The notes under the pieces are model-generated. The model was not told where the DNA came from. It worked only from the letters and a program-made list of their open reading frames with translations, and searched no databases. From Rhodospirillales bacterium (GTDB taxonomy: Bacteria; Pseudomonadota; Alphaproteobacteria; Acetobacterales; Acetobacteraceae), in the NCBI GenBank assembly GCA_017304945.1, contig JAFKLG010000068.1:1-64000 (forward strand): DNA of 64,000 bases. Reading direction: 5' to 3'. The translations under genes and the position numbers were made by a program. Within the stretch, counting starts at the first letter, position 1. Every line of letters starts with the position of its first letter. Positions 16,506 through 26,764 of this stretch are shown here, piece by piece.

Positions 16506-16749
16506 CCCGCAGCACCTGCCAGACGCGGTCGGACACGGCGCGGCGGTCGCCGGAGCCGATGTAGCGGCGGGATCGGAAGAAGTCGTTGGCGACGGCGTCG
16601 GCCGGGCGGTTGGGCGCGTCCTCCACCGCCTCCAGCAATTCGATCGCCGCCTGGTTGCGGGCTGCCGGGGTCACCCGGACGCTCCGGCCCGCGTGCGGCG
16701 ACGAAAGAGGGGGCGGGCGCGGCCCGGCGGCAGGCTCACGTCGGCAGCC

Positions 16750-17418
16750 TCACGCGAGCGCCGCGGGCAGGTCCGCCAGCCGGCGCAACTCGGTCGCGTC
16801 GGTCGCCAGCCCGTATTCCTGCGGCTGCGCCTTGCGGTTCAGCCAGAACACGCGGAAGCCGAACCGCGCGGCGCCGAACGCGTCCCAGGCGTTGCTGGAG
16901 ACGAAGGCGATCTCCGCGGGGGCGGCGGCGAACCGGTCCGTGGCCAGGCGATAGACGCGCGGGTCGGGCTTGAACACGCCGGCCGTCTCGGCGCTGAGCA
17001 CGGCGTCCAGCACTCCGCCGAGGCCCGCATGCGCCACCGCATCCGCCAGCATCGTGGGCTCGCCGTTCGACAGGATCGCCGCTTCCTTGCCGTCCGCCCG
17101 CAGGCGTCGCAGCGCCGGTTCCACGTCGGGATAGGGGGTGAGCTTGCGGTAGGCCTGCAGGACGTCATCGAGCAGCGCCTGGTCGGTGATGCCGTGGGCC
17201 GCGGCCGCCCAGGCCAGGGCCTCCCGGGTCAGCGCCCAGAAGTTGCGATGCGCCCCGGCCAGGCTGCGGATCCAACTGTATTGCAGTTGGCGCAGCCGCC
17301 AGGCGTTGCTGATCTCGGGCCAGTTCGGACCCAGGCGGCTCGCATGCGCCTGCATCGCGGAATCGACGTCGAGCAGGGTGCCGTAGGCGTCGAACACCAC
17401 GGCCTTGATCGCCGGCAT
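16750..17418 (-). CDS. Haloacid dehalogenase type II (HAD superfamily)
   Basis: The protein has 222 residues from the ATG at 17418 (MPAIKAVVFDAYGTLLDV). The nucleophile Asp is in VVFDAYGTL, motif II is LSNGEPTML, motif III Lys is in FKPDPRVYR, and motif IV is VSSNAWDAFGA. The S-x-N-x-WD-x-x-GA signature is typical of L-2-haloacid dehalogenases, which hydrolyse 2-haloacids to 2-hydroxyacids. The gene lies between guaB (35 bp away) and the broken rsmB-like gene, all on the same strand. Upstream codons to 17457 are Arg/Gly-rich and unlike the family, so they were not used. Confidence 0.88.
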   Translation of the reverse strand: MPAIKAVVFDAYGTLLDVDSAMQAHASRLGPNWPEISNAWRLRQLQYSWIRSLAGAHRNFWALTREALAWAAAAHGITDQALLDDVLQAYRKLTPYPDVEPALRRLRADGKEAAILSNGEPTMLADAVAHAGLGGVLDAVLSAETAGVFKPDPRVYRLATDRFAAAPAEIAFVSSNAWDAFGAARFGFRVFWLNRKAQPQEYGLATDATELRRLADLPAALA

Positions 17419-17453
17419 CGGCGGGATCCTTCCGGTGACGGCGCCGCGGCGCC

Positions 17454-19571
<2,118 letters not shown>

Positions 19572-19575
<4 letters not shown>

Positions 19576-20318
19576 CAGCGCGCGTCCGGATAGGTCCGCG
19601 GCAGCACCTGCATCTCCGCCAGCATGCGGCCGAGATGTTCGGTGTGCCGCCCCGCCCGTCCGCCCGACTGCATCCATCCGTCGGCCGGGCGTCGCAGCGT
19701 CGCCCGCGCGATCATCGCGGACACCGCTTCCTCCCAGTCCGGCCGCAACGCCGCCGGGTCGGGACCGGACCGCACCGGCTCGAACAGCTCGCCGGTGTAA
19801 GGCCAGAGCAGGTCGAGCGCGTCCTGCGCGCGCCGGTGCGACTCCGCGGTTCCGTCGCCCAGCCGCACCAGCCACTCGGCGGCGTGCCGCACGTGATAGG
19901 CGGTTTCCTTCTCCGCCTTGGCGGCGATCGGGCCCAGCAGCGGATCCGCGACGGCGGCGCGCCAATAGAGGTCGCTCGCGACGGAGACCAGGAACAGCCG
20001 CGCGATGGTCACCGCGAAATCGCCGTTCGGCAGCTCCACGATCAGCGCGTTGCGGAACTGATGCGCGTCGCGGCGATAGGCCAGCGCATCCTCGTCGAGT
20101 TCCGTCGCCTGGTACAGCGCCCGCGCCTGGCCGATCAGGTCGAGCGCGATGTTGGCGAGCGCCAGCTCCTCCTCGAGCAGCGGCGCGCGGCCGGTCCATT
20201 CGCTGAGCCGGTGGCCCAGCACCAGCGCGTCGTCGGCGCGGGCGAGCAGCAGGGCGCGGGCCGGCGTCTCGTCCAGCGTGATGGAGGTGGTCGCCACGTC
20301 ACATCGGTCCCGCGTCAC
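19572..20318 (-). CDS. paaC: Phenylacetyl-CoA epoxidase subunit PaaC
   Basis: The protein has 248 residues from a GTG at 20318 that overlaps the paaB stop; a second GTG at 20297 is possible. The family pattern LGHRLSEWTGRAPLLEEELALANIALDLIGQAR is present. Later come LYWRAAVADPLLGPIAAKAEKETAYH and RHTEHLGRMLAEMQ. PaaC is the catalytically inactive structural partner that stabilises PaaA in the heterodimeric core of the epoxidase. Overlaps on both sides indicate strict co-translation with paaB and paaD. Confidence 0.92.
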
Positions 20319-20617
20319 ATGTGCCCGACATCGTCGGGCACTTCGTAGAAGGTCGGGTGGCGGTAGATCTTGCTGCCGGTGGGCTCGAACAGCGTCTCCT
20401 TGTCGGCCGGGTCGGAGGCGACGATCGCGGCGGAGGGCACCACCCAGATCGACAGCCCCTCGCCGCGCCGCGTGTAGACGTCGCGCGCCGCCTGCAGCGC
20501 GAGCGTCGCGTCCACCGCATGCACCGATCCGACATGCTTGTGGGCGAGTCCGTTGCGGGCGCGCAGGAACACTTCCCACAGCGGGATGGGCGCTTCGGGC
20601 GCGGGGGAGGCGGTCAT
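20315..20617 (-). CDS. paaB: Phenylacetyl-CoA epoxidase subunit PaaB
   Basis: The protein has 100 residues. The family core IPLWEVFLRARNGLAHKHVG is followed by HAVDATLALQAARDVYTRRGEG and the C-terminal YRHPTFYEVPDDVGHM. PaaB is a small bridging subunit of the multicomponent monooxygenase that converts phenylacetyl-CoA to the ring 1,2-epoxide. It starts 2 bp after the paaA stop and overlaps paaC. Confidence 0.94.
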   Translation of the reverse strand: MTASPAPEAPIPLWEVFLRARNGLAHKHVGSVHAVDATLALQAARDVYTRRGEGLSIWVVPSAAIVASDPADKETLFEPTGSKIYRHPTFYEVPDDVGHM

Positions 20618-20619
20618 GC

Positions 20620-21585
20620 TCAGGCCGCCTTCGCCCGCTGCTTCGCGGCATGCGCGCGGGCCGCCTCGCGCACCCAGGCGCCGTCCGCATGCGCCTGCCG
20701 CCGCGCGGCCAGCCGCTCCCGGTTGCAGGGGCCGTCGCCGGCCAGCACGCGGCGGAACTCCTCCCAGTCGATGGCGCCGAACCGCCAATGCCCGTCTTCG
20801 AACCGCAGGTCGGGGTCGGGGAAGGTCAGGCCCAGATAGTGCCCCTGCGGCACCGTCGCATCGACGAATTTCTGCCGCAGCGCGTCGTTGGTGAACCGCT
20901 TGATCTTCCAGCGCATGGAGGTGTCGGAGTGGCTCGACTGGCTGTCGGGCGGCCCGAACATCATCAGGCACGGCCACCACCAGCGGTTCAGCGCGTCCTG
21001 TGCCATCGCCTTCTGTTCGGCGGTGCCGCGGCAGAGCGTCAGCATGATCTCGTAGCCCTGGCGCTGGTGGAAGCTCTCCTCCTTGCAGACGCGGATCATG
21101 GCCCGCGCGTAGGGGCCGTAGGAGCAGCGGCAGAGCGGGATCTGGTTCATGATCGCCGCGCCGTCCACCAGCCAGCCGATCGCGCCGATATCCGCCCAGG
21201 TGAGCGTCGGGTAGTTGAAGATCGAGGAGTATTTGGCGCGGCCGGACAGGAGCTGGTCCACCAGCTCCTCCCGCGACACGCCGAGCGTCTCGGCCGCGGC
21301 GTAGAGATACAGGCCGTGCCCGCCCTCGTCCTGCACCTTGGCGAGCAGCGCCGCCTTGCGCTTGAGCGAAGGGGCGCGGGTGATCCAGTTCCCCTCGGGC
21401 AGCATGCCGACGATCTCGGAATGCGCGTGCTGGCTGATCTGACGCACCAGCGTGCGGCGATAGGCCTCGGGCATCCAGTCGTTCGGCTCGATCCGCTCCT
21501 CCGCGTCGATCCGCTCCTGGAAGCGCGTGGCCTCGGGGCTCGTGTCGGCGAGCGGGGTGGGGGCGTTCAGGGCCTGGCTGTACAT
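20620..21585 (-). CDS. paaA: Phenylacetyl-CoA epoxidase catalytic subunit PaaA
   Basis: The protein has 321 residues. It carries the di-iron ferritin-like ligand regions: [36 protein letters not shown] (E-x-x-H) and [16 protein letters not shown] (E-x-x-H type). Length and motif order match PaaA. It catalyses oxygen insertion into the aromatic ring of phenylacetyl-CoA, using electrons from the reductase PaaE, which is not encoded here. It is the first gene of a tightly packed paaABCD operon with 2-bp gaps or 4-bp overlaps. Confidence 0.95.
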   Translation of the reverse strand: MYSQALNAPTPLADTSPEATRFQERIDAEERIEPNDWMPEAYRRTLVRQISQHAHSEIVGMLPEGNWITRAPSLKRKAALLAKVQDEGGHGLYLYAAAETLGVSREELVDQLLSGRAKYSSIFNYPTLTWADIGAIGWLVDGAAIMNQIPLCRCSYGPYARAMIRVCKEESFHQRQGYEIMLTLCRGTAEQKAMAQDALNRWWWPCLMMFGPPDSQSSHSDTSMRWKIKRFTNDALRQKFVDATVPQGHYLGLTFPDPDLRFEDGHWRFGAIDWEEFRRVLAGDGPCNRERLAARRQAHADGAWVREAARAHAAKQRAKAA

Positions 21586-21606
21586 GCGCTCACTCCAGAC
21601 GTCTGC

Positions 21607-22041
21607 TCATTCGGGCCAGAAATCGGGGGAGATGACCTGCTCGTAGGGATAGGAGCACGTGGCGGGGAAAGTCGACCGGGACAGGCCCGTGTCCCGTTGC
21701 GCCTGGATGACAGCGAGCGTCCATGCCTCCGCCATCGCCTCCGGCGCCCGCGAGGAGAGGCTTGGGTTGTCAGCGAGATGGTGGTCCAGCCGCAAGCGGT
21801 GCTCGGCAATTGTCAGGCGCTGCGTTCGATCCCGCAGCCCCGGCTGATATTGCCATTGCAGCAGGACCCGCAGGAGCGCGGTGAGCCGCTCGACAAGCTC
21901 CCGCTTCTCGGACCGACCGATGCTCTCGATCTCTTCGGCGATGTTCGCAATGTCGGCCTGCGCCAGCTTGCCGGCGCGCAGCAGCGCCGCCTGCTCGTTC
22001 GCCCAGGCGTAGAAATCGCGGTCGTACAGGCTCTCACCCAT
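21607..22041 (-). CDS. DUF29 domain-containing protein
   Basis: The protein has 144 residues and begins MGESLYDRDFYAWANEQAALLRAGK, continuing to IAEEIESIGRSEKRELVERL and LLQWQYQPGLR. This matches DUF29, a family frequent in cyanobacteria and alphaproteobacteria with no established function. A C-terminal FPATCSYPYEQVISPDFWP is also typical. It lies 21 bp upstream of paaA on the same strand and is divergent from the acyl-CoA dehydrogenase. Confidence 0.85.
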   Translation of the reverse strand: MGESLYDRDFYAWANEQAALLRAGKLAQADIANIAEEIESIGRSEKRELVERLTALLRVLLQWQYQPGLRDRTQRLTIAEHRLRLDHHLADNPSLSSRAPEAMAEAWTLAVIQAQRDTGLSRSTFPATCSYPYEQVISPDFWPE

Positions 22042-22137
22042 CCGGAACCCTCCGGGTCCATGCCGGCGCCGGGGTGGCCATCCCCACGGCGCCATGGAAG
22101 AATATGGGGCAAGCAAGGAACGCCAGGAAGGTCCGTG

Positions 22138-23304
22138 ATGGATTTCGCCCTCACCCCCGAACAGGCGCAGATCCGCGAGCAGGTCGCCCGCCTCTGCACC
22201 CGCTTCGACGATGCCTATTGGCTGGAGCGCGAGCAGACCGCGACCTTCCCCGATGCCTTCGTCAACGCGATCGCCGACGCCAACTGGCTGGGCATCGCCA
22301 TGCCCGAAGAGTACGGCGGCGCCGGTCTCGGCATCACCGAAGCCGCTCTCCTGATGCAGGCCATCGCCGAATCCGGCGCCGGCATGAGCGGCGCCAGCGC
22401 CATCCACATCAACATCTTCGGCCTGCACCCGGTCGTGGTTCACGGCACGGCCGAACAGAAGGCGCGCATGCTGCCGCCGCTGATCGCGGGCAAGGACCGC
22501 GCCTGCTTCGGCGTCACCGAACCGAATGCCGGCCTCAACACTACCGAGATCACCACCCGCGCCGAGAAGCGCGGCGACCGCTACGTGGTGCACGGCACCA
22601 AGATCTGGACCTCGACCGCGCAGGAGGCCAACAAGATCCTGCTGCTCGCCCGCACCACCCCGCTCGACCAGGTGAAGCGTAAGACGCACGGGCTGACGCT
22701 GTTCTACACCGACCTCGACCGCCGCAACGTGGACATCCGCCTGATCCACAAGATGGGCCGCCACGCCGTCGACTCGAACATGGTGTTCTTCGAAGGGCTC
22801 GAGATCCCCGAGGAGAACCGGATCGGCCAGGAAGGCGAGGGGTTCCGCGCCATCCTGCACGGCATCAACCCGGAACGCGTGCTGGTCGCCGCCGAGGCGG
22901 TGGGGATCGGCCGCGCCGCGCTCACCCGCGCCGCCCGCTATGCCCGTGAGCGCGTCGTGTTCGGCCGGCCGATCGGCCAGAACCAGGGCATCCAGCACCC
23001 GCTGGCGCGCAACTGGGCCGAACTCACCGCCGCCGAACTGCTGGTCTACAAGGCCGCCTGGCTCTACGACACGAAACAGGAGTGCGGCGCCGAGGCCAAC
23101 GCCGCCAAATACTTCGCCGCCGAGGCGGGGTTCCGCGCCGCCGAACAGGCGGTGATGACGCATGGCGGCATGGGCTACGCGGCCGAGTACCACGTGGAGC
23201 GCCTGTTCCGCGAAGCCATGCTGCCGCGCATCGCCCCGGTGAGCCGCGAGCTGATCCTGAGCTTCATCGCCGAACGCGTGCTGGAGCAGCCGAAATCGTA
23301 CTGA
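22138..23304 (+). CDS. Acyl-CoA dehydrogenase
   Basis: The protein has 388 residues from the ATG at 22138, preceded by AGGAAG. N-terminal helices (MDFALTPEQAQIREQV) are followed by FGVTEPNAGLNTTEI and KIWTSTAQEA of the FAD-binding beta domain. The C-terminal helical domain includes RERVVFGRPIGQNQGIQ and MTHGGMGYAAEYHVER. The usual catalytic-Glu segment (YEGT) is replaced by LPRIAPVSREL, as in a recognised subset of ACADs, so the catalytic base may lie elsewhere. It oxidises an acyl-CoA, passing electrons to ETF. It is divergent from DUF29 and paaA, and a link to aromatic catabolism is only positional. Confidence 0.9.
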   Translation: MDFALTPEQAQIREQVARLCTRFDDAYWLEREQTATFPDAFVNAIADANWLGIAMPEEYGGAGLGITEAALLMQAIAESGAGMSGASAIHINIFGLHPVVVHGTAEQKARMLPPLIAGKDRACFGVTEPNAGLNTTEITTRAEKRGDRYVVHGTKIWTSTAQEANKILLLARTTPLDQVKRKTHGLTLFYTDLDRRNVDIRLIHKMGRHAVDSNMVFFEGLEIPEENRIGQEGEGFRAILHGINPERVLVAAEAVGIGRAALTRAARYARERVVFGRPIGQNQGIQHPLARNWAELTAAELLVYKAAWLYDTKQECGAEANAAKYFAAEAGFRAAEQAVMTHGGMGYAAEYHVERLFREAMLPRIAPVSRELILSFIAERVLEQPKSY

Positions 23305-23480
23305 GTCCGGCCCGCCCCGCAAGGGGTGCGGACCGGCGTCGCGATTCCGATTCTTCTTCATAACGTTCTCTCGGCGTTGCCCGATTTTCGTGGATATTGG
23401 CTCGTCCCCGAGTCTATTGCGCGATCCGTCCCGCGCCGCTTGCCGCATCCCGACCCCGCGCGGGCCCCAGGACGTCGCGC

Positions 23481-24383
23481 ATGATCTTCGTCAACATTGC
23501 CTGCTACCGCGATCCGGAAATCGTGCCGACACTGGCCGACCTGTTCCGCAAGGCCCGTCATCCGGAACGGATCACCGCGGGCGTCGTGCTGCAGACCATG
23601 CCGAGCGACGGCATCGACGTGGTCCATCCGCGCGCCCGTGTCGCCCGCGTCGGCGCCGACCAGTCGATGGGCGCCTGCTGGGCGCGCGCCCTGGGCTATC
23701 TGCTGTGGCAGGGCGAACCCTTCGTGCTGCAGACCGACAGCCACATGCGCTTCGCCCCGGACTGGGACCTTCGCCTGATGGCGCAGCTCGAGGCCTGCCC
23801 GGCCCGCAAGCCCATCATCACCGCCTACCCGCCCGGTTACGAGCCGCCGGACACGCTCACCACCATGGACACGGCGTTCCTCGCCGCCAAGGAGTTCAAC
23901 CACCACGGCGTGCTGCTGCAGCAGGGCCTGGTCGAGCCGCCGCCGCCCACACCGAAGCCCACCGCCTTCCTGGCCGCCGGCTTCCTGTTCGGCTCCGCCG
24001 CCTGGCTGCGGGAGGCGCCCTATGATCCGAAGCTCTATTTCCATGGCGAGGAGATCACCCTGGCCGCGCGGCTCTGGACGCATGGCTGGGACTTCTTCGG
24101 ACCGACCGAACCGATCGTCTGGCACCAGTACGACAAGATCGTCCGCCCGCTGCACTGGAGCGACAATCGCGAATGGGGCGATCTCGACGCGCTCTCCCTT
24201 GCGCGCATCCGCCGCCTGCTGGACATGACGCCGCAGGAAGGTGACGAGGTGGTCGACCTCTCCGGCTATGATCTCGGCAGCGTTCGCACGCTGGCCCAGT
24301 ACCAGGCGATGTCGGGCGTCGATTTCCGCGCCCAGACCATCGCCCCGCACGCGCTGGCGGGGCAGTTCTCCCTCGTCCCCTGA
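23481..24383 (+). CDS. GlcNAc-type glycosyltransferase family protein (PF11397-like)
   Basis: The protein has 300 residues starting MIFVNIACYRDPEIVPTLADLF, the characteristic opening of the GlcNAc family related to eukaryotic Skp1 GlcNAc-transferase. The nucleotide-sugar and metal site is probably around QTDSHMRFAPDWD (a D-x-H variant of DxD). Later segments include FLFGSAAWLREAPYDPKLYF, GEEITLAARLWTHGWDFF and PIVWHQYDK. It is a cytoplasmic GT-A protein without membrane helices. Acceptor and sugar are unknown; a glycan or protein modification is possible. The 84 bp of upstream open frame are not family-like. Confidence 0.75.
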   Translation: MIFVNIACYRDPEIVPTLADLFRKARHPERITAGVVLQTMPSDGIDVVHPRARVARVGADQSMGACWARALGYLLWQGEPFVLQTDSHMRFAPDWDLRLMAQLEACPARKPIITAYPPGYEPPDTLTTMDTAFLAAKEFNHHGVLLQQGLVEPPPPTPKPTAFLAAGFLFGSAAWLREAPYDPKLYFHGEEITLAARLWTHGWDFFGPTEPIVWHQYDKIVRPLHWSDNREWGDLDALSLARIRRLLDMTPQEGDEVVDLSGYDLGSVRTLAQYQAMSGVDFRAQTIAPHALAGQFSLVP

Positions 24384-24466
24384 GCGGGGAGCCGCGTTCG
24401 GCCTCCTGGACTTCGACCCCTTGTGGTTCGAGCGCGTGAGTCGTGGCGCCAACCGCGCGGGTGCAC

Positions 24467-24510
24467 GCGCGTGATCGCGGCTCGGCCGTGCGCCGGCGGC
24501 GATCACGCGC
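24467..24510. repeat. 12-bp inverted repeat before the cupin gene
   Basis: GCGCGTGATCGC (24467-24478) and GCGATCACGCGC (24499-24510) are perfect inverted arms with a 20-nt spacer, 30 bp before the cupin ATG. No T-tract follows, so it could be an operator or a transcript hairpin. Confidence 0.4.
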
Positions 24511-24539
24511 TAAGCTCACCTGCAGGGAGGACCAAGTCC

Positions 24540-24965
24540 ATGAGCACACTCAGGGTCATTCGCGCCGGCGCCCGCCCGACCAAGCAGGCGCCCGCCAGCA
24601 ACTTCACCGGCACCGTCTTCTCCGACGAGGTGGTGACCGGCACCGGCCCGTCGCGCATGCGCGCCTCGGTCGTCTCCTTCACCCCCGGCGCGCGCACCTT
24701 CTGGCACAGCCACCCGGTCGGCCAGACGCTGTACTGCCTGTCCGGCGCCGGCCGCGTGCAGAAGGAGGGCGAGCCGGTGCAGGAATTGCGCCCCGGCGAC
24801 GTGGTGGTGATCCCGCCCGACATCCGTCATTGGCACGGCGCCGCACCCGACCGGCTGTTTGCGCATCTCGCGATGTCGGAGCTGAACGATCGCGGCGAGG
24901 GCACCGCCTGGTTCGAGCCCGTCTCCGACTCCGACTACGCCGCCCGACCCGCGCCCGTCACCTGA
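24540..24965 (+). CDS. Cupin domain protein
   Basis: The protein has 141 residues from an ATG at 24540 with GGAGG nine bases upstream. Cupin motif 1 is WHSHPVGQTLYCLSGAGRVQ and motif 2 is LRPGDVVVIPPDIRHWHGA, supplying the His/Glu/His metal set. The sequence resembles single-domain cupins of the carboxymuconolactone-decarboxylase-associated type. No substrate can be assigned. A 12-bp inverted repeat sits immediately upstream and may be its operator. Confidence 0.85.
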   Translation: MSTLRVIRAGARPTKQAPASNFTGTVFSDEVVTGTGPSRMRASVVSFTPGARTFWHSHPVGQTLYCLSGAGRVQKEGEPVQELRPGDVVVIPPDIRHWHGAAPDRLFAHLAMSELNDRGEGTAWFEPVSDSDYAARPAPVT

Positions 24966-25056
24966 CCGCGCACCGGTCGATCGCGTCCAGCCTGAGCCCG
25001 CACGGCCCACCCGCGCATCACTCCAGCGCGGATCGGGTGCGCGCCGCAGCCTCGTC

Positions 25057-25578
25057 TCAGGCCGCCGAGCCCAACGTCGCGGCGGCGGCGCGACGGGCCG
25101 GCGGCCGGTGGGCGCAGGCGCCGAGATAGAGCGCCAGCACCGCAAGGACGAGCATCGCGAGGTCGGCCAGATCGGCCCACCCGTTCCCGCGCGCCTCCGC
25201 CCCCAGCCCGCGCCCGGCCAGTTCGGGGAGCCGCGCCACCAGCAGCAGGAGCGCGACCGCCCGATGCGGCCGCATCGCCAGCCGCAGCGGGTTGGCGCGT
25301 TCGCCCCCCACCCGCTGGAACAGGCGGCGCAGGCTGAGCAGGGCGGTGATGCCCAACAGGAGCAGCACGAGGTGCAAGCCGACGCCGCCCAGGTCGCGGC
25401 CGGCAAGATCGGTCGAGAGCCGTGGCGCCTGCGCCAGCAGCCACGCACCGGCGGCCAGATCCGTGCACATCAGGGCGGCCCGATTGCGCGAGACGCCGAC
25501 CGCCGCAAGCCGCTCGACCAGCGGCTGGAACACCCGCTCGATCAGCGCGTCGTCGACGAGTCCGAACCCGACCGGCAT
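25057..25578 (-). CDS. Membrane protein of unknown function
   Basis: The protein has 173 residues. After an amphipathic N-terminus (MPVGFGLVDDALIERVFQPL) there are about three to four hydrophobic stretches: AALMCTDLAAGAWLLA, GVGLHLVLLLLGITALL, AVALLLLVARLPELA and LADLAMLVLAVLALYLGA. I do not recognise the family. Its start faces the DUF4239-like gene across a 319-bp intergenic region that carries a reasonable promoter for it (TTGACT, 16 bp, TATGTG). Confidence 0.6.
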   Translation of the reverse strand: MPVGFGLVDDALIERVFQPLVERLAAVGVSRNRAALMCTDLAAGAWLLAQAPRLSTDLAGRDLGGVGLHLVLLLLGITALLSLRRLFQRVGGERANPLRLAMRPHRAVALLLLVARLPELAGRGLGAEARGNGWADLADLAMLVLAVLALYLGACAHRPPARRAAAATLGSAA

Positions 25579-25606
25579 CGATGCAGCCCTGGAAGATTAT
25601 TGCGGC

Positions 25607-25634
25607 CACATATCATTTCGCCTTGCGGAGTCAA
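25607..25634 (-). promoter_or_regulatory. Candidate sigma-70 promoter for the 25057-25578 gene
   Basis: On the minus strand, TTGACT (25634-25629), a 16-bp spacer and TATGTG (25612-25607) end about 28 bp before the ATG at 25578. This AT-rich patch stands out in otherwise very GC-rich DNA. Confidence 0.4.
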
Positions 25635-25837
25635 GCATTCTGCAGGCGCTGCCTGCAACGTGGCCGGATCGGTCCCCGCGGCTGCGTGATCATGGGCATG
25701 CGCGGCGCCGGTGCCCCGGGATGCGCCGCATCGGCACCCTCGGGAGCGCGCCATGCAGCGCGGCGCTCCGATCGCCGATCCCGACCGTCCCGATCGAGGA
25801 GACCGCGGCGCGAAAGCCCGATCTGATCGAAGAGGCA

Positions 25838-25865
25838 TTGACATCGGGCAACGAGCCCGTAGCAC
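25838..25865 (+). promoter_or_regulatory. Candidate promoter for the DUF4239-like gene
   Basis: A perfect -35 hexamer TTGACA lies at 25838-25843. The best -10 candidate, TAGCAC at 25860-25865, is weak, with a 16-bp spacer. The ATG is 32 bp downstream. Confidence 0.3.
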
Positions 25866-25897
25866 TTCCCCCGCACTCCCCAGATCGAAGGCCGTCA

Positions 25898-26659
25898 ATG
25901 TCCTCCCTTCAACTCGGCATCATCGTCTTCGTGCTGGTCTTCGCGAGCGCCTTCTTCGGCCTCTGGCTCAGCCGCGTCCTGCCGCCGCATCGCCGCGACT
26001 CGCACACGCAGGACACCATCAAGCTCGGCATCGGAATGATTTCCGTCCTCGCCTCCCTCGTGCTCGGCCTGCTGACCGCGAGCGTCAAGAGCGCCTTCGA
26101 CACCACCAACTCGGAAATCCGCAGCTTCGCGGCCGACCTCATCCTGCTGAACGACACGCTCGTGGGGTACGGATCGGGAACCGCGCCGGCCCGCGCGCTG
26201 CTGCGCGAGTACACCGCGCGCGCGATCCAGGATCAGTGGCCCGACGAAGCCACGGCCAAGGTGAAGACCGACGACAAGGATGCCGGCAAGCTGCTGGAAC
26301 AGGTGCGGAGGGAGATCCTGGGGCTCCCGGCGAATACGCCGGAAACCGGGGGCCTCCGCTCCAGTGCGTTGTCGCTGGTGGAGACGCTGCTGCAGACGCG
26401 ATCGCTGCTGATCGCGCATTCCGGCTCCTCCATCCAGCCGGTGTTCCTGTGGGTCCTGATCTGCTGGATCATGCTGATCTTCGCGAGCTTCGGCTTCAAC
26501 GCGCCGTTCAACGCGATGGTCACCGCGACCTTCTTCACCTGTGCGGTGGCCCTCGGTTCCAGCCTCTTCCTGATCTCGGAGATGGACGGTCCATTCGACG
26601 GGGTAATCCGGATTTCCAGCGAGGCGATGCGGATCGCCTTGTCGCACATGACCGGCTGA
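25898..26659 (+). CDS. DUF4239-like membrane protein
   Basis: The protein has 253 residues. Two N-terminal helices (LGIIVFVLVFASAFFGLWL and LGIGMISVLASLVLGLLTAS) precede a soluble helical segment with KSAFDTTNSEIRSFAADL. Two C-terminal helices follow (VFLWVLICWIMLIFASFGF and MVTATFFTCAVALGSSLFL), ending with ISEMDGPFDGVIRIS. That topology and the closing motif match DUF4239/bestrophin-like membrane proteins of unknown function. Confidence 0.8.
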   Translation: MSSLQLGIIVFVLVFASAFFGLWLSRVLPPHRRDSHTQDTIKLGIGMISVLASLVLGLLTASVKSAFDTTNSEIRSFAADLILLNDTLVGYGSGTAPARALLREYTARAIQDQWPDEATAKVKTDDKDAGKLLEQVRREILGLPANTPETGGLRSSALSLVETLLQTRSLLIAHSGSSIQPVFLWVLICWIMLIFASFGFNAPFNAMVTATFFTCAVALGSSLFLISEMDGPFDGVIRISSEAMRIALSHMTG

Positions 26660-26764
26660 GGCACCGGTCGGCGCGGCGATGCCTGCCGCGCTGGCCGAGC
26701 ACCTGGGTCTCCGAAAAGGCGGAGCGGCCGGCGCCACGCGCTGAGTCGCGACGGCCGCCCTGCC

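Larger units (their letters stand above)
15443..16674 (-). pseudogene. RsmB/NOP-type RNA m5C methyltransferase, broken by an inverted 60-bp insertion-replacement
   Basis: The frame from 16674 encodes an intact NusB-like N-terminus, SAM motif GAGGKTLALAA and motif IV DAPCTGTGTW. At RLVYAT, where the family continues into CSL with the catalytic nucleophile Cys and about 40 more residues, the sequence instead reads PTSSRGVALPC. That stretch is an exact inverted copy of bases 16446-16505. After the insert the frame is wrong. The genuine C-terminus, GDWLSLTPARHHTDGFFAAV, is in another frame, with its stop at 15443 overlapping the GNAT start. If translated as is, the protein would run on to 14515 with a nonsense tail. 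The enzyme should methylate cytosine in 16S rRNA, but motif VI is lost. A recent template-switch mutation or an assembly error would both explain it. Confidence 0.85.
25579..25897. other. Divergent intergenic region, 319 bp
   Basis: The region separates the minus-strand membrane protein from the plus-strand DUF4239-like gene. It contains the two candidate promoters listed separately and an AT-richer patch near 25590-25640. No coding sequence with a credible start was seen. Confidence 0.6.
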
